Shown here one piece after another: positions 1-5,156 of a stretch of 8,930 bases of DNA; the first letter of the stretch is position 1; every line of letters starts with the position of its first letter. Position numbers and translations under genes: made by a program. The notes beneath the pieces were generated by a model, which saw only the letters and a program-made list of their open reading frames with translations, searched no databases and was not told the DNA's origin. The stretch comes from Candidatus Niyogiibacteriota bacterium. Its GTDB lineage: Bacteria; Patescibacteriota; Minisyncoccia; HO2-45-28. Where the stretch lies: positions 1 through 8,930 of the forward strand of contig JACOVJ010000068.1 in the NCBI GenBank assembly GCA_016177385.1, given 5' to 3'.

Positions 1-317
1 ATCGTCGTGTAATACCGATGTCCGCTGGTTTCGTCTTCCCAGCGCAGACGCATGGAAAGACCGGGGAACAGCACGCCGCCGATCAAGTTCGTTTTCCAAT
101 CGCCCGCCTTCGCTCTTTCGAAAAAAACCTCGGGCGGCAAACAGACACCCCCGTCGAGCGCCGGGAAAAACCGATCGCGATACCATGTGTACCGATCGGC
201 TCCTGCCGGGATTTTCCAGTTGATCGGATACGGACGCTTGAGCGTACGCCAAAGAATGAAAGAAAGGATCCATGCGACCACGAGACTGGCGATATACACG
301 CTCCAAAACAGCTCCAT
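1..317 (-). CDS. N-terminal part of an unknown membrane-anchored protein (truncated by window edge)
   Basis: An open frame runs on the minus strand from the ATG at 317-315 to the window edge without a stop, giving 105 codons. The start is well supported: AAGGAGG lies six bases before the ATG, and a near-consensus promoter lies 60-88 bases upstream. Residues about 5-24 (starting MELFWSVYIASLVVAWIL) form one hydrophobic segment followed by a basic stretch (WRTLKRPYP), which suggests a signal anchor. Under the positive-inside rule, which end faces the cytoplasm is uncertain. The visible remainder is polar with many aromatic residues and no motif I recognise. The gene lies directly downstream of the tRNA-Val gene. 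The family is unknown to me and the C-terminus is missing, so no function is proposed. That this is a real gene is fairly sure. Confidence 0.75.
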   Translation of the reverse strand, partial: MELFWSVYIASLVVAWILSFILWRTLKRPYPINWKIPAGADRYTWYRDRFFPALDGGVCLPPEVFFERAKAGDWKTNLIGGVLFPGLSMRLRWEDETSGHRYYTT

Positions 318-376
318 GCGGCACCTCCTTACGATTGGTTGTGGCGTAAAAAACCGCCGTTAATGAACCTGGTACG

Positions 377-405
377 AGTATAAACTATAAAAATTAACCC
401 GTCAA
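377..405 (-). promoter_or_regulatory. Sigma-70 type promoter of the truncated membrane protein gene
   Basis: On the minus strand TTGACG (405-400) and TATACT (382-377) are separated by 17 bases, close to the housekeeping consensus. Transcription would start near 370, giving an untranslated leader of about 53 bases before the ATG at 317. The -35 box begins two bases after the discriminator base of the tRNA-Val gene, so this promoter may reinforce read-through from the upstream operon or replace it. Confidence 0.75.
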
Positions 406-406
406 G

Positions 407-480
407 TGCGCGCGCCTGGACTCGAACCAGGGACCTTTCGAATGTGAATCGAACGCTCTAACCAACTGAGCTACGCGCGC
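407..480 (-). tRNA. tRNA-Val, anticodon CAC
   Basis: The 74-base minus-strand sequence folds into a full cloverleaf. It has a 7-bp acceptor stem (GCGCGCG with CGCGCGC), D stem GCTC/GAGC, anticodon stem TTCGA/TCGAA around the loop TTCACAT, and a T arm CCTGG-TTCGAGT-CCAGG. The anticodon (bases 446-444) is CAC, which reads GUG codons. A35 and C36 and the discriminator A at 407 fit valine identity. The 3' CCA is not encoded, since the next bases are CTT, so it must be added by a CCA-adding enzyme. The gene starts 22 bases after the stop of the winged-helix gene and may be cut from the stalk-operon transcript or come from its own promoter. Confidence 0.97.
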
Positions 481-493
481 GTGCGCTCCTTTC

Positions 494-523
494 AGTATAG
501 AGCTACGCCTTTTTCGACTCCAA
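494..523 (-). promoter_or_regulatory. Possible promoter of tRNA-Val
   Basis: On the minus strand TTGGAG (523-518) is followed, after 18 bases, by TATACT (499-494). The predicted start, around 487, is about seven bases before the mature tRNA. The -35 half lies inside the last codons of the winged-helix gene. The -10 box is strong and the -35 box only moderate (4 of 6 consensus bases), so the call is tentative. Confidence 0.45.
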
Positions 524-1129
524 ACGATTCGCCAGGGTTTCGTGCGGCGTCGCCAGGATATCACGCAGGAACCGGTCGGACATTTTCATGCGATAATCGT
601 ATTCCTCGCTCGTAAAATACACGTAGTTCACGGCGCGGCCGAAATCGGCTTCGAGCGTCTTTACAACGCGCTCGAGGCGCGTCCGGTGAACGCCGTCGCC
701 CACCAGTAAAATATCCGCCCGCGCACTGTCCTGATCCAAAAACACGCCCGCGAGCACGATGAGCTTCAGCCGGTTGCCGAATGCCGCATCGAACCGCTTC
801 AGGAGCGCCGCGTTGGACAGCGGCGCTTCGGTCATCAACAGGGTTTTTAGCGGCCGGAGCAATTCAAAATCCGAATTCAATATCCAGCGCGCCGATGCTT
901 TTGCCGCACCCGAATGCGTTTTTGCTTCTTTTTTGCCTGTCTTGCCGGCCGTCTGCAAAAAACCGATCCGCGCGAGCATGCGGACCTCGGCATGAACCGG
1001 TTTAGGCTCGAGCGCCAAACGTTCCGCCGCCTCCTCGATATCCATAGCGGCCTGCGGATTATGCAGGAACAACCGCATGACTTTTACCCGCGTATCGGAG
1101 AAAAGTTCGGAAAGGATATCGGCGGCCAT
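503..1129 (-). CDS. Winged-helix protein with a nucleotidyltransferase-like C-terminal domain
   Basis: The product has 208 residues. Residues about 1-62 look like a winged helix-turn-helix of the ArsR/MarR-like kind (LFSDTRVKVMRLFLHNP, then a recognition-helix region and ARIGFL at the wing). A Lys/Ala-rich spacer (about 62-80) follows. Residues about 118-195 resemble a nucleotidyltransferase-like fold, with KLIVLAGVF followed by ADILLVGD. The usual DxD metal site is reduced to a single Asp (D139, then I-L), so catalysis is doubtful. The start lies 11 bases after the rplL stop with no clear Shine-Dalgarno sequence, which suggests translational coupling in the stalk operon. The related winged-helix/MNT-like architecture is frequent in CPR bacteria and archaea, usually annotated as a transcriptional regulator. 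The target is unknown; control of this operon or of translation genes is only a guess from position. Confidence 0.8.
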   Translation of the reverse strand: MAADILSELFSDTRVKVMRLFLHNPQAAMDIEEAAERLALEPKPVHAEVRMLARIGFLQTAGKTGKKEAKTHSGAAKASARWILNSDFELLRPLKTLLMTEAPLSNAALLKRFDAAFGNRLKLIVLAGVFLDQDSARADILLVGDGVHRTRLERVVKTLEADFGRAVNYVYFTSEEYDYRMKMSDRFLRDILATPHETLANRLESKKA

Positions 1130-1140
1130 GGATGCATTCG

Positions 1141-1551
1141 TTATTTAAGCACTACCTCCGCGCCCGCGGCCTCCAGTTTTTTCTTCAGGTCCTCGGCGTC
1201 CTCTTTTTTGAGATTTTCTTTCACGGCTTTCGGCGCGGCATCGGCCAGATCCTTTGCCTCTTTCAATCCCAGACCCAATGCTTCGCGAAGTACTTTGATG
1301 ACCTGGATCTTCTGTCCGCCGGCATTCTTCAATTCGACCGTGAACGCGGTCTTCTCTTCTGCCGCGCCCGCATCCGCAGCGCCCGCTTGCGGCATCATCA
1401 TGGGCATACCCATCGCTTGTTGGGCCGAGACACCGAATTTCTCTTCAAGCACTTTTACCAACTCCGAAAGATCCAGAACGCTCATTTTGGAGATCGCATC
1501 CACCATATCCTTGAACTTCGCCGGAATCTCGACATTTTTTTCTTCCGCCAT
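1141..1551 (-). CDS. rplL: Large ribosomal subunit protein bL12 (L7/L12)
   Basis: This is the multicopy stalk protein that recruits and activates translational GTPases on the 50S subunit. The 136 residues show the standard order: an N-terminal dimerisation helix region (about 10-45, with SVLDLSELVKVLEEKFGV), an Ala/Met/Gly-rich hinge (about 46-66), and the C-terminal factor-binding domain (about 67-136) with IQVIKVLREALGLGLKEAKD and the ending AGAEVVLK. The family is usually 120-125 residues; the extra length is mostly a short charged extension before the first helix. The start at 1551 follows the rplJ stop after four bases, and no good Shine-Dalgarno is visible, so translation is probably coupled to rplJ. 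It is transcribed with rplJ from the promoter at 2187-2215. Confidence 0.97.
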   Translation of the reverse strand: MAEEKNVEIPAKFKDMVDAISKMSVLDLSELVKVLEEKFGVSAQQAMGMPMMMPQAGAADAGAAEEKTAFTVELKNAGGQKIQVIKVLREALGLGLKEAKDLADAAPKAVKENLKKEDAEDLKKKLEAAGAEVVLK

Positions 1552-1555
1552 ACGT

Positions 1556-2071
1556 TTATCTTTTACTTAATTGATTAATAACACCGACCAAGGATCGCGC
1601 CGGCCCCGACAACACGCGAGCAAATCCGCTCGCACTCGACGCCAGCACGCCCACCAACTGGGCATACAATACTTCGCGCGGCGGAATGTCCGCGAACCGC
1701 TTCACCGCGTCCGCAAGGACATACTGCCCCGCAAGGATGCCACCCATGATTGTTAACCCCCCGTTCTTTTTTGAAAAATTCTTGATGATTTTCGCCGCTC
1801 CGGACGCTTCCTCGTACCCGAACACGACAGCAGTTTCGCCCTCAAGCGCCGGCGCGCTTCCCGCGATCCCAAGCCCGCTGAGTACACGCCCAAGAAGCGT
1901 TTTTTTAATGATCTTCAGGTCGCTGCCGAGTTTCCGGAGCGCCGTCCGGAGTTTATTCATATCCGGGGTCTTCACCCCGTGGAAATTTAAAAATACCGTG
2001 ACTTTCGCCCGTTCGGCTTTCTCGTGCGCATCGCGAATGATGGTTTCTTTAAGCGCTCGCGTGGTTGGCAT
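1556..2071 (-). CDS. rplJ: Large ribosomal subunit protein uL10
   Basis: L10 anchors the L7/L12 dimers to 23S rRNA at the base of the stalk and in many bacteria represses its own operon by binding the mRNA leader. The chosen start (ATG at 2071) gives 171 residues, normal for the family. It begins MPTTRALKETIIRDAHEKAE, followed by the typical VTVFLNFHG and LKIIKKTLLGR segments of the rRNA-binding domain. The C-terminal helices (ARVLSGPARSLVGVINQL) are the part that binds L7/L12. The same frame stays open to an ATG at 2215, but that extension covers the promoter and the structured leader and resembles no L10, so it is rejected. No Shine-Dalgarno precedes ATG 2071; the bases before it are a T-run and AAATCCT. 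Confidence 0.96.
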   Translation of the reverse strand: MPTTRALKETIIRDAHEKAERAKVTVFLNFHGVKTPDMNKLRTALRKLGSDLKIIKKTLLGRVLSGLGIAGSAPALEGETAVVFGYEEASGAAKIIKNFSKKNGGLTIMGGILAGQYVLADAVKRFADIPPREVLYAQLVGVLASSASGFARVLSGPARSLVGVINQLSKR

Positions 2072-2180
2072 AGGATTTAAAAAAAATTGCGGCTCATGGC
2101 CGCACACAAGGAACCTCCCCTTTTCAGGGTCGGATGCCTCCACGGGTCTTATCGTATTCGTGCCCGTGTTCTGCGGCCGT
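2072..2180 (-). promoter_or_regulatory. L10-leader-like attenuator of the rplJ-rplL operon
   Basis: The leader of about 110 nucleotides between the predicted transcription start and rplJ can form competing structures on the minus strand. GGCCGCA (2178-2172) is exactly complementary to TGCGGCC (2104-2098), which is also the 5' arm of the terminator hairpin next to rplJ. Pairing of these two would act as an antiterminator. Between them lie a CACGGG/CCCGTG stem (2168-2163 with 2146-2141) and a small hairpin CCCT-GAAA-AGGG (2129-2118). Three unpaired bases (GAA) between GGCCGCA and CAC, with CAC able to pair to GTG, could be a kink-turn-like bulge. This is the logic of known L10 leaders, where the L10-L12 complex binds the RNA and shifts it to termination. 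The match is by architecture, not by an alignment to the family model. Confidence 0.65.
2079..2104 (-). terminator. Intrinsic terminator within the rplJ leader
   Basis: On the minus strand TGCGGC and GCCGCA (6 bp) enclose the loop CATGA and are followed by A and eight T residues. The hairpin ends eight bases before the rplJ ATG, so it can only serve as a conditional terminator (attenuator). The short stem of six pairs should make it moderately strong and easily out-competed by the alternative pairing described for the leader. Confidence 0.75.
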
Positions 2181-2186
2181 GGATCC

Positions 2187-2215
2187 ATCCTAATCGAACC
2201 CGGTTCCTGCGTCAA
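2187..2215 (-). promoter_or_regulatory. Promoter of the rplJ-rplL operon
   Basis: On the minus strand TTGACG (2215-2210) and TAGGAT (2192-2187) are 17 bases apart. The predicted start is near 2180, just upstream of the antiterminator arm of the leader. The -35 box is near consensus, while the -10 box matches at four of six positions. Confidence 0.6.
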
Positions 2216-2293
2216 GTCCTTAGTGCATCGAACTGAATTATTGACAAGTAATTAGAAATACGGCGTACACCCGCATGGACAATGGATTCCGTC

Positions 2294-2299
2294 TATAGT
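2294..2299 (+). promoter_or_regulatory. Possible -10 element upstream of alanine racemase
   Basis: TATAGT lies 41 bases before the racemase start codon and would start transcription near 2306, leaving a leader of about 35 bases. No convincing -35 box stands at the right distance. A perfect TTGACA at 2241-2246 is too far upstream to pair with it and has no good partner of its own. The region between the two divergent genes (2216-2340) holds nothing else I can name. Confidence 0.3.
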
Positions 2300-2340
2300 A
2301 CGCTCGAACCAAATTGCTGTTTAAAATTTAGAAAGGATTC

Positions 2341-3501
2341 ATGGACGGATTGCGAACATGGATCGAGATCGATACGGACGCATTGAAACACAACTATCGA
2401 TTTTTCAAAAAGCATGCGGGCGGGCATTGCCGCGTGATGGCGGTTGTCAAATCCAACGCCTACGGGCACGGCCTGATGGAAACCGCCGAGGCGCTTCAAG
2501 ACGCGGGGGCGGATTGTTTCGCGGTGGATTCCATCGTGGAAGCGCTCGCGCTTCGCGATGTCGGCATCGTGAGCGATATTTTGGTCCTCGGACATACGTT
2601 GAAAGATCGGTTCGCGGACGCCGCTTCCAATGGCATTGCGATCACGATCGCCGGAATGGCGGATCTGAAAAATCTGCGCGAAACGCAACTCACCCTGCTC
2701 CCCAAGCTCATTCCTTTGTATATCCACATCAAAATCGATACCGGAATGCACCGGCAGGGTTTCTCGTTGTCCGAACTTCCGCAGGTATTCGAAGCGCTCA
2801 CCGTGCTTAGGGATAACGGCGATATCTTGTTGGACGGGCTGTACACGCATTTGGCGGCAGCCGGCGATCCCAAATTTTCCAAAGAAACCCGCGCGCAGAT
2901 CGCGCTCTTTTCGGATATCGCGGACGGGATGCCGGAAAACAAATTGTGGCCGGAGCATATTCATGCCGTGGCCACAGCCGGCGCGCTCGCCCATCCCGAA
3001 GCGCACTTCGATATGGTTCGCATCGGTATCGGGCTCTACGGATATTGGCCAAGTCGTACGCCCGCCGTCGCTTTTCCGAACAGCGTCTTGAAGCCCGTTC
3101 TTTCATGGAAAACGATCGTCACGGATATCAAAAATTTTCCGAAAGACGAACGCATCGGCTATGGATTCAGCGAAAAACTGACCCGCAATTCGAGGGTCGC
3201 TCTCTTGCCGGTCGGCTATTGGCACGGCTATCGCGGCGCGCTTTCGCGCAAAGCGCATGTCTTGATCCGCGGAAAACGCGCAAAAGTTCTTGGACGGGTC
3301 TCGATGGACATGATGAACGTGGATGTAGCGGATATTCCGGAAGCACAACCGGAGGATATCGCGACGCTCATCGGAACGGACGGGAGCGAATTCGTCTCGG
3401 CGCACGAACTTGCGCATTGCGCCCGAACCTCGGTTTATGAGATGCTCACCTGCATCAATCCGCTCATCAAACGGGTTCTCGTCAGCAACGGCCAGAGTTA
3501 A
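2341..3501 (+). CDS. alr: Alanine racemase, PLP-dependent
   Basis: This enzyme interconverts L- and D-alanine in the cytoplasm with pyridoxal phosphate and supplies D-alanine for peptidoglycan. At 386 residues it has the usual length. The N-terminal barrel carries the PLP lysine K37 in AVVKSNAYGHG, R138 in KIDTGMHRQGF, H170 in GLYTHLAAAGD and R227 in VRIGIGLYGY. The C-terminal beta domain holds the second catalytic base, Y274 in RIGYGF, the substrate-loop segment SMD (321-323, commonly CMD) and Y366 in the VYEML segment. All catalytic positions seem present. The start is supported by AGAAAGGA directly upstream, though only three bases separate it from the ATG, and by the typical TWIEID opening. 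It is divergent from the rplJ operon and convergent with the endonuclease III gene. Confidence 0.97.
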   Translation: MDGLRTWIEIDTDALKHNYRFFKKHAGGHCRVMAVVKSNAYGHGLMETAEALQDAGADCFAVDSIVEALALRDVGIVSDILVLGHTLKDRFADAASNGIAITIAGMADLKNLRETQLTLLPKLIPLYIHIKIDTGMHRQGFSLSELPQVFEALTVLRDNGDILLDGLYTHLAAAGDPKFSKETRAQIALFSDIADGMPENKLWPEHIHAVATAGALAHPEAHFDMVRIGIGLYGYWPSRTPAVAFPNSVLKPVLSWKTIVTDIKNFPKDERIGYGFSEKLTRNSRVALLPVGYWHGYRGALSRKAHVLIRGKRAKVLGRVSMDMMNVDVADIPEAQPEDIATLIGTDGSEFVSAHELAHCARTSVYEMLTCINPLIKRVLVSNGQS

Positions 3502-3515
3502 GCTCTGGCTTTTTT
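3491..3515 (+). terminator. Intrinsic terminator overlapping the alr stop codon
   Basis: GCCAGAG (3491-3497) and CTCTGGC (3503-3509) form a perfect 7-bp stem around the loop TTAAG, followed by six T residues. The alr stop codon TAA (3499-3501) sits in the loop, so the last sense codons build the stem. On the minus strand no T-run follows, so it should not stop transcripts of the endonuclease III gene. Confidence 0.9.
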
Positions 3516-3521
3516 GTTTGA

Positions 3522-4166
3522 CTACGCCGGTGCGTTGGGACAGAGGTCCTGAAGATGGATTTTCGCGCTTTCACGGTTCGCCTTGTTTTTCATTTCACGA
3601 TTGTAGTTGATGATGCGGTAGGCCAGCCGGAACCATTCTTTTTTCGGAAACAGCGCCATCAGGTCGCGCTCGATCTTTACGGGGTCGCTATGCGCCGACA
3701 AGTTGCAATAGTTCGCGAACTGGCGCACGTGCGTATCCACCGCGATTCCCTCCACCACGCCGTACGCGTTGCTGAGGACGATGTTCGCGGTCTTGCGCGC
3801 GACGCCGTGGAGCGTGGTCATTTCTTCCATTGTCTTCGGCAATGTACCGCCGTATTTTTCAACCAGCATTTTTGCTGATGTGATGATACTCTTCGCCTTG
3901 GCGCGATAAAATCCGGTGGATTTTATTTCTTTCTCGAATGTTTTCGGATTTGCGACCGCAAAATCCTTTGCAGTTTTGTATTTTTTGAAAAGTCGGGCGG
4001 TCACTTCGTTCACTTTTTTATCGGTACACTGCGCGGACAGGATGACCGCGACCAGCAATTGAATGGGATTGCCGTATTTCAAGGCGATCTTCGCATCGGA
4101 GTAGTGCTTTTTCAAACGCCGCAAAATTTCCGCCGCGCGCTTTTTCTTTTGAGCTTCGCTTTCCAT
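3522..4166 (-). CDS. nth: Endonuclease III-type DNA glycosylase lacking most iron-sulfur cysteines
   Basis: The family removes oxidised pyrimidines from DNA and nicks the abasic site in base-excision repair. The 214 residues cover the normal length. ILSAQCTDKKVN (42-53) is the helical-domain motif, LHGVARKTAN (119-128) is the helix-hairpin-helix with catalytic Lys K125, and VDTHV (143-147) holds catalytic Asp D144. The C-terminal [4Fe-4S] loop normally has the pattern C-x6-C-x2-C-x5-C. Here the corresponding positions are K193, S200, I203 and C209, so three of four ligands are lost without any length change. The frame is intact, so this is not a broken gene; it is probably an active, cluster-less member. 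The start codon has no Shine-Dalgarno, and the promoter places the transcript start at or within a base of the ATG. No terminator follows the stop. Confidence 0.93.
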   Translation of the reverse strand: MESEAQKKKRAAEILRRLKKHYSDAKIALKYGNPIQLLVAVILSAQCTDKKVNEVTARLFKKYKTAKDFAVANPKTFEKEIKSTGFYRAKAKSIITSAKMLVEKYGGTLPKTMEEMTTLHGVARKTANIVLSNAYGVVEGIAVDTHVRQFANYCNLSAHSDPVKIERDLMALFPKKEWFRLAYRIINYNREMKNKANRESAKIHLQDLCPNAPA

Positions 4167-4172
4167 GGCGCC

Positions 4173-4181
4173 ACTATAACA
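4173..4181 (-). promoter_or_regulatory. Extended -10 promoter giving a leaderless endonuclease III transcript
   Basis: On the minus strand TGT (4181-4179) directly precedes TATAGT (4178-4173), the TGn-TATAAT pattern of an extended -10 promoter, which does not need a -35 box. None is seen, as the matching position falls in the loop of the preceding terminator. Six bases separate the -10 box from the ATG (4166), so transcription should begin at or within a base of the start codon. The T of TGT is also the last base of the preceding gene's terminator T-run. Confidence 0.6.
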
Positions 4182-4206
4182 AAAAAGCGCCCCTCCGAAG
4201 AGGGGC
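4181..4206 (-). terminator. Intrinsic terminator with TTCG tetraloop
   Basis: On the minus strand GCCCCTC (4206-4200) and GAGGGGC (4195-4189) form a 7-bp GC-rich stem closed by the very stable TTCG loop, followed by GC and six T residues. The first stem base is the last base of the TAG stop codon of the 123-residue gene. It separates that gene from the endonuclease III gene. Confidence 0.92.
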
Positions 4207-4577
4207 TAAACGACAACAGCTTCCCACGAAAATCGTTTCCCGCCTCGCTGAAGGGGCGCGGGCATGGATTCCGGCCGCGCGTATGCGCGTTCTCCATCGT
4301 CAACCAACACAACCAAACGGATCTTCACACGCTCCGGATGAACACGAGCGCTCTGCGCAAGATACACAAAAAAGTTCGCGTCGCGCACCATGCATACGAG
4401 CGCCTGCGTCCGCTGCTGTTCCAGTACGTGCGCATCGCCTTCGGTGAGCCGGATCTTTAGCCGCGTTTCGGCATCGCCGACCCGCTCAACCCCAATGCCG
4501 AGCTTTTCGAATACATAGATGAGGTCATCCACTTTTCCGTGGTAGACGAATTTCCTTTTCTCTATTCGGGGCCTCAT
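4206..4577 (-). CDS. Unknown 123-residue soluble protein
   Basis: I do not recognise the family. The product has 123 residues with no signal peptide or membrane segment and a basic N-terminus (MRPRIEKRKF). The middle alternates hydrophobic and charged residues in a way that suggests a small alpha/beta fold: DDLIYVFEKLGIGVERV (17-33), then TRLKIRL, ANFFVYLA and ERVKIRLVVLVDDGER (82-97). The evidence that it is a gene is good: a strong promoter about 50 bases upstream, a Shine-Dalgarno GGAGG three bases before the ATG within GGAGGAGC, and an intrinsic terminator fused to the stop codon. It is a single-gene transcription unit between an Xre-type regulator and the endonuclease III gene; the context does not suggest a function. 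The single cysteine (C62) argues against a metal-finger role. Confidence 0.75.
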   Translation of the reverse strand: MRPRIEKRKFVYHGKVDDLIYVFEKLGIGVERVGDAETRLKIRLTEGDAHVLEQQRTQALVCMVRDANFFVYLAQSARVHPERVKIRLVVLVDDGERAYARPESMPAPLQRGGKRFSWEAVVV

Positions 4578-4626
4578 GCTCCTCCGTGGTTCGATTTACT
4601 GGATTTGCTGAAAACGAACATTTTTA

Positions 4627-4654
4627 ATTATAGCACTTCTGTAGCAAAAGTCAA
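4627..4654 (-). promoter_or_regulatory. Strong promoter of the 123-residue gene
   Basis: On the minus strand TTGACT (4654-4649) and a perfect TATAAT (4632-4627) are 16 bases apart, with the predicted start near 4620 and a leader of about 43 bases. The -35 box directly abuts the large inverted repeat at 4655-4706. Confidence 0.8.
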
Positions 4655-4706
4655 ATAACCCCGAGGGTAGTCCATATCTCGCTCCTAAGGACTCCCCTCG
4701 GGTTAT
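4655..4706 (-). repeat. Large imperfect inverted repeat carrying the dispersed CCCGAGGGGAGTCC element
   Basis: Arms 4655-4673 and 4689-4706 pair over 17 bp (7 bp, one bulged C, 5 bp, one mismatch, 5 bp) around a 15-base loop. On the minus strand the first arm reads CCCGAGGGGAGTCCT, which recurs exactly at 8842-8856 on the plus strand. The other arm (plus strand) differs from the 8841 copy by a single base over 16 bases. No T-run follows on either strand, so it is not a normal intrinsic terminator. It lies between the terminator of the Xre gene and the promoter of the next gene. Confidence 0.8.
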
Positions 4707-4710
4707 CTTT

Positions 4711-4739
4711 AAAAAAACCGCCGGCTCGAGGCCGACGGT
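4711..4739 (-). terminator. Intrinsic terminator of the Xre-type gene
   Basis: On the minus strand ACCGTCGGC (4739-4731) and GCCGGCGGT (4725-4717) form a 9-bp stem with one G-T pair, loop CTCGA, followed by a T-run to 4711. It starts two bases after the stop codon of the Xre-type gene. Confidence 0.9.
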
Positions 4740-4741
4740 GG

Positions 4742-5101
4742 CTACTTCTTCATTTTCTCGTAAATTTCTTGCGCACTCTGTCCAGAGCGAAGGACTAAAT
4801 CCGCGATATCGAGAATGGCGCTGGATGTCCGGATCGCATCTTTGAAGGTCTTCGCGATGTCGTCCGGAAAATTCGCGATCTCCGCTTCGATCAGCAGCCA
4901 GCCGGGTTTGATTTTCAGGTAATTCGCAATCTTAATGAGCCGTTGCAAACTCGGGAACGATTTTCCGTCTTCGATGGTTTTCATTTGCGCTTCTTCCAAA
5001 CCCGACGCGGTCGCAAGCGCGTGCAGCGTGATGTCCTTGTCCACCCGATGGCGCTGAATCACGGTCCCGATGTTTTTCGCGTACTGCTCCATGCTCAGCA
5101 T
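4742..5101 (-). CDS. Xre/Cro-type helix-turn-helix DNA-binding protein
   Basis: The product has 119 residues. Residues about 8-68 form the five-helix HTH_3 domain: IGTVIQRHRVDKDITLHALA (11-30) with the first helices, ASGLEEAQMKTIEDGKSFPS (32-51) with the turn and recognition helix, and LQRLIKIANYLKIKPGWLL (52-70). Residues 71-119 form a further helical part (DLVLRSGQSAQEIYEKMKK at the end), probably for dimerisation. AAGGAG six bases before the ATG at 5101 decides that start over the in-frame ATG three codons later. Small Xre proteins usually act as repressors or antitoxins. No adjacent toxin-like gene is seen in the same transcript, and terminators lie on both sides, so a stand-alone regulator is more likely. 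The target is unknown; the palindrome-like GGTTTACCGACAGTTTAAAACC (GGTTT...AAACC), 19-40 bases upstream of its start codon, is a possible self-operator. Confidence 0.88.
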   Translation of the reverse strand: MLSMEQYAKNIGTVIQRHRVDKDITLHALATASGLEEAQMKTIEDGKSFPSLQRLIKIANYLKIKPGWLLIEAEIANFPDDIAKTFKDAIRTSSAILDIADLVLRSGQSAQEIYEKMKK

Positions 5102-5156
5102 GGTTGTCTCCTTTCTGGAAGGTTTACCGACAGTTTAAAACCCGCCGCCATCGAAT

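Noticed and set aside
18..383. Plus-strand open frames at 18-383 and 52-363
   Set aside because: They run antisense to the truncated membrane protein gene, which has a strong ribosome binding site and promoter. The plus-strand frames have neither and show arginine-rich shadow composition.
2072..2215. N-terminal extension of rplJ to the upstream in-frame ATG at 2215
   Set aside because: The extra 48 residues resemble no L10 protein, and the DNA holds the promoter and a structured leader with an intrinsic terminator. The ATG at 2071 gives the normal length and N-terminus.
2241..2246. Perfect TTGACA (plus strand) as -35 box of alr
   Set aside because: At the required distance the sequence reads CGTACA or similar, which is not a credible -10 box. 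It is kept only as a remark.
2293..3006. Minus-strand 237-codon open frame opposite alr
   Set aside because: It is a shadow of the alanine racemase gene, whose catalytic residues are all present in the plus-strand frame.
4655..4706. Intrinsic terminator formed by the large inverted repeat
   Set aside because: Neither strand has a T-run directly after the stem. The Xre gene already has a strong terminator at 4711-4739.
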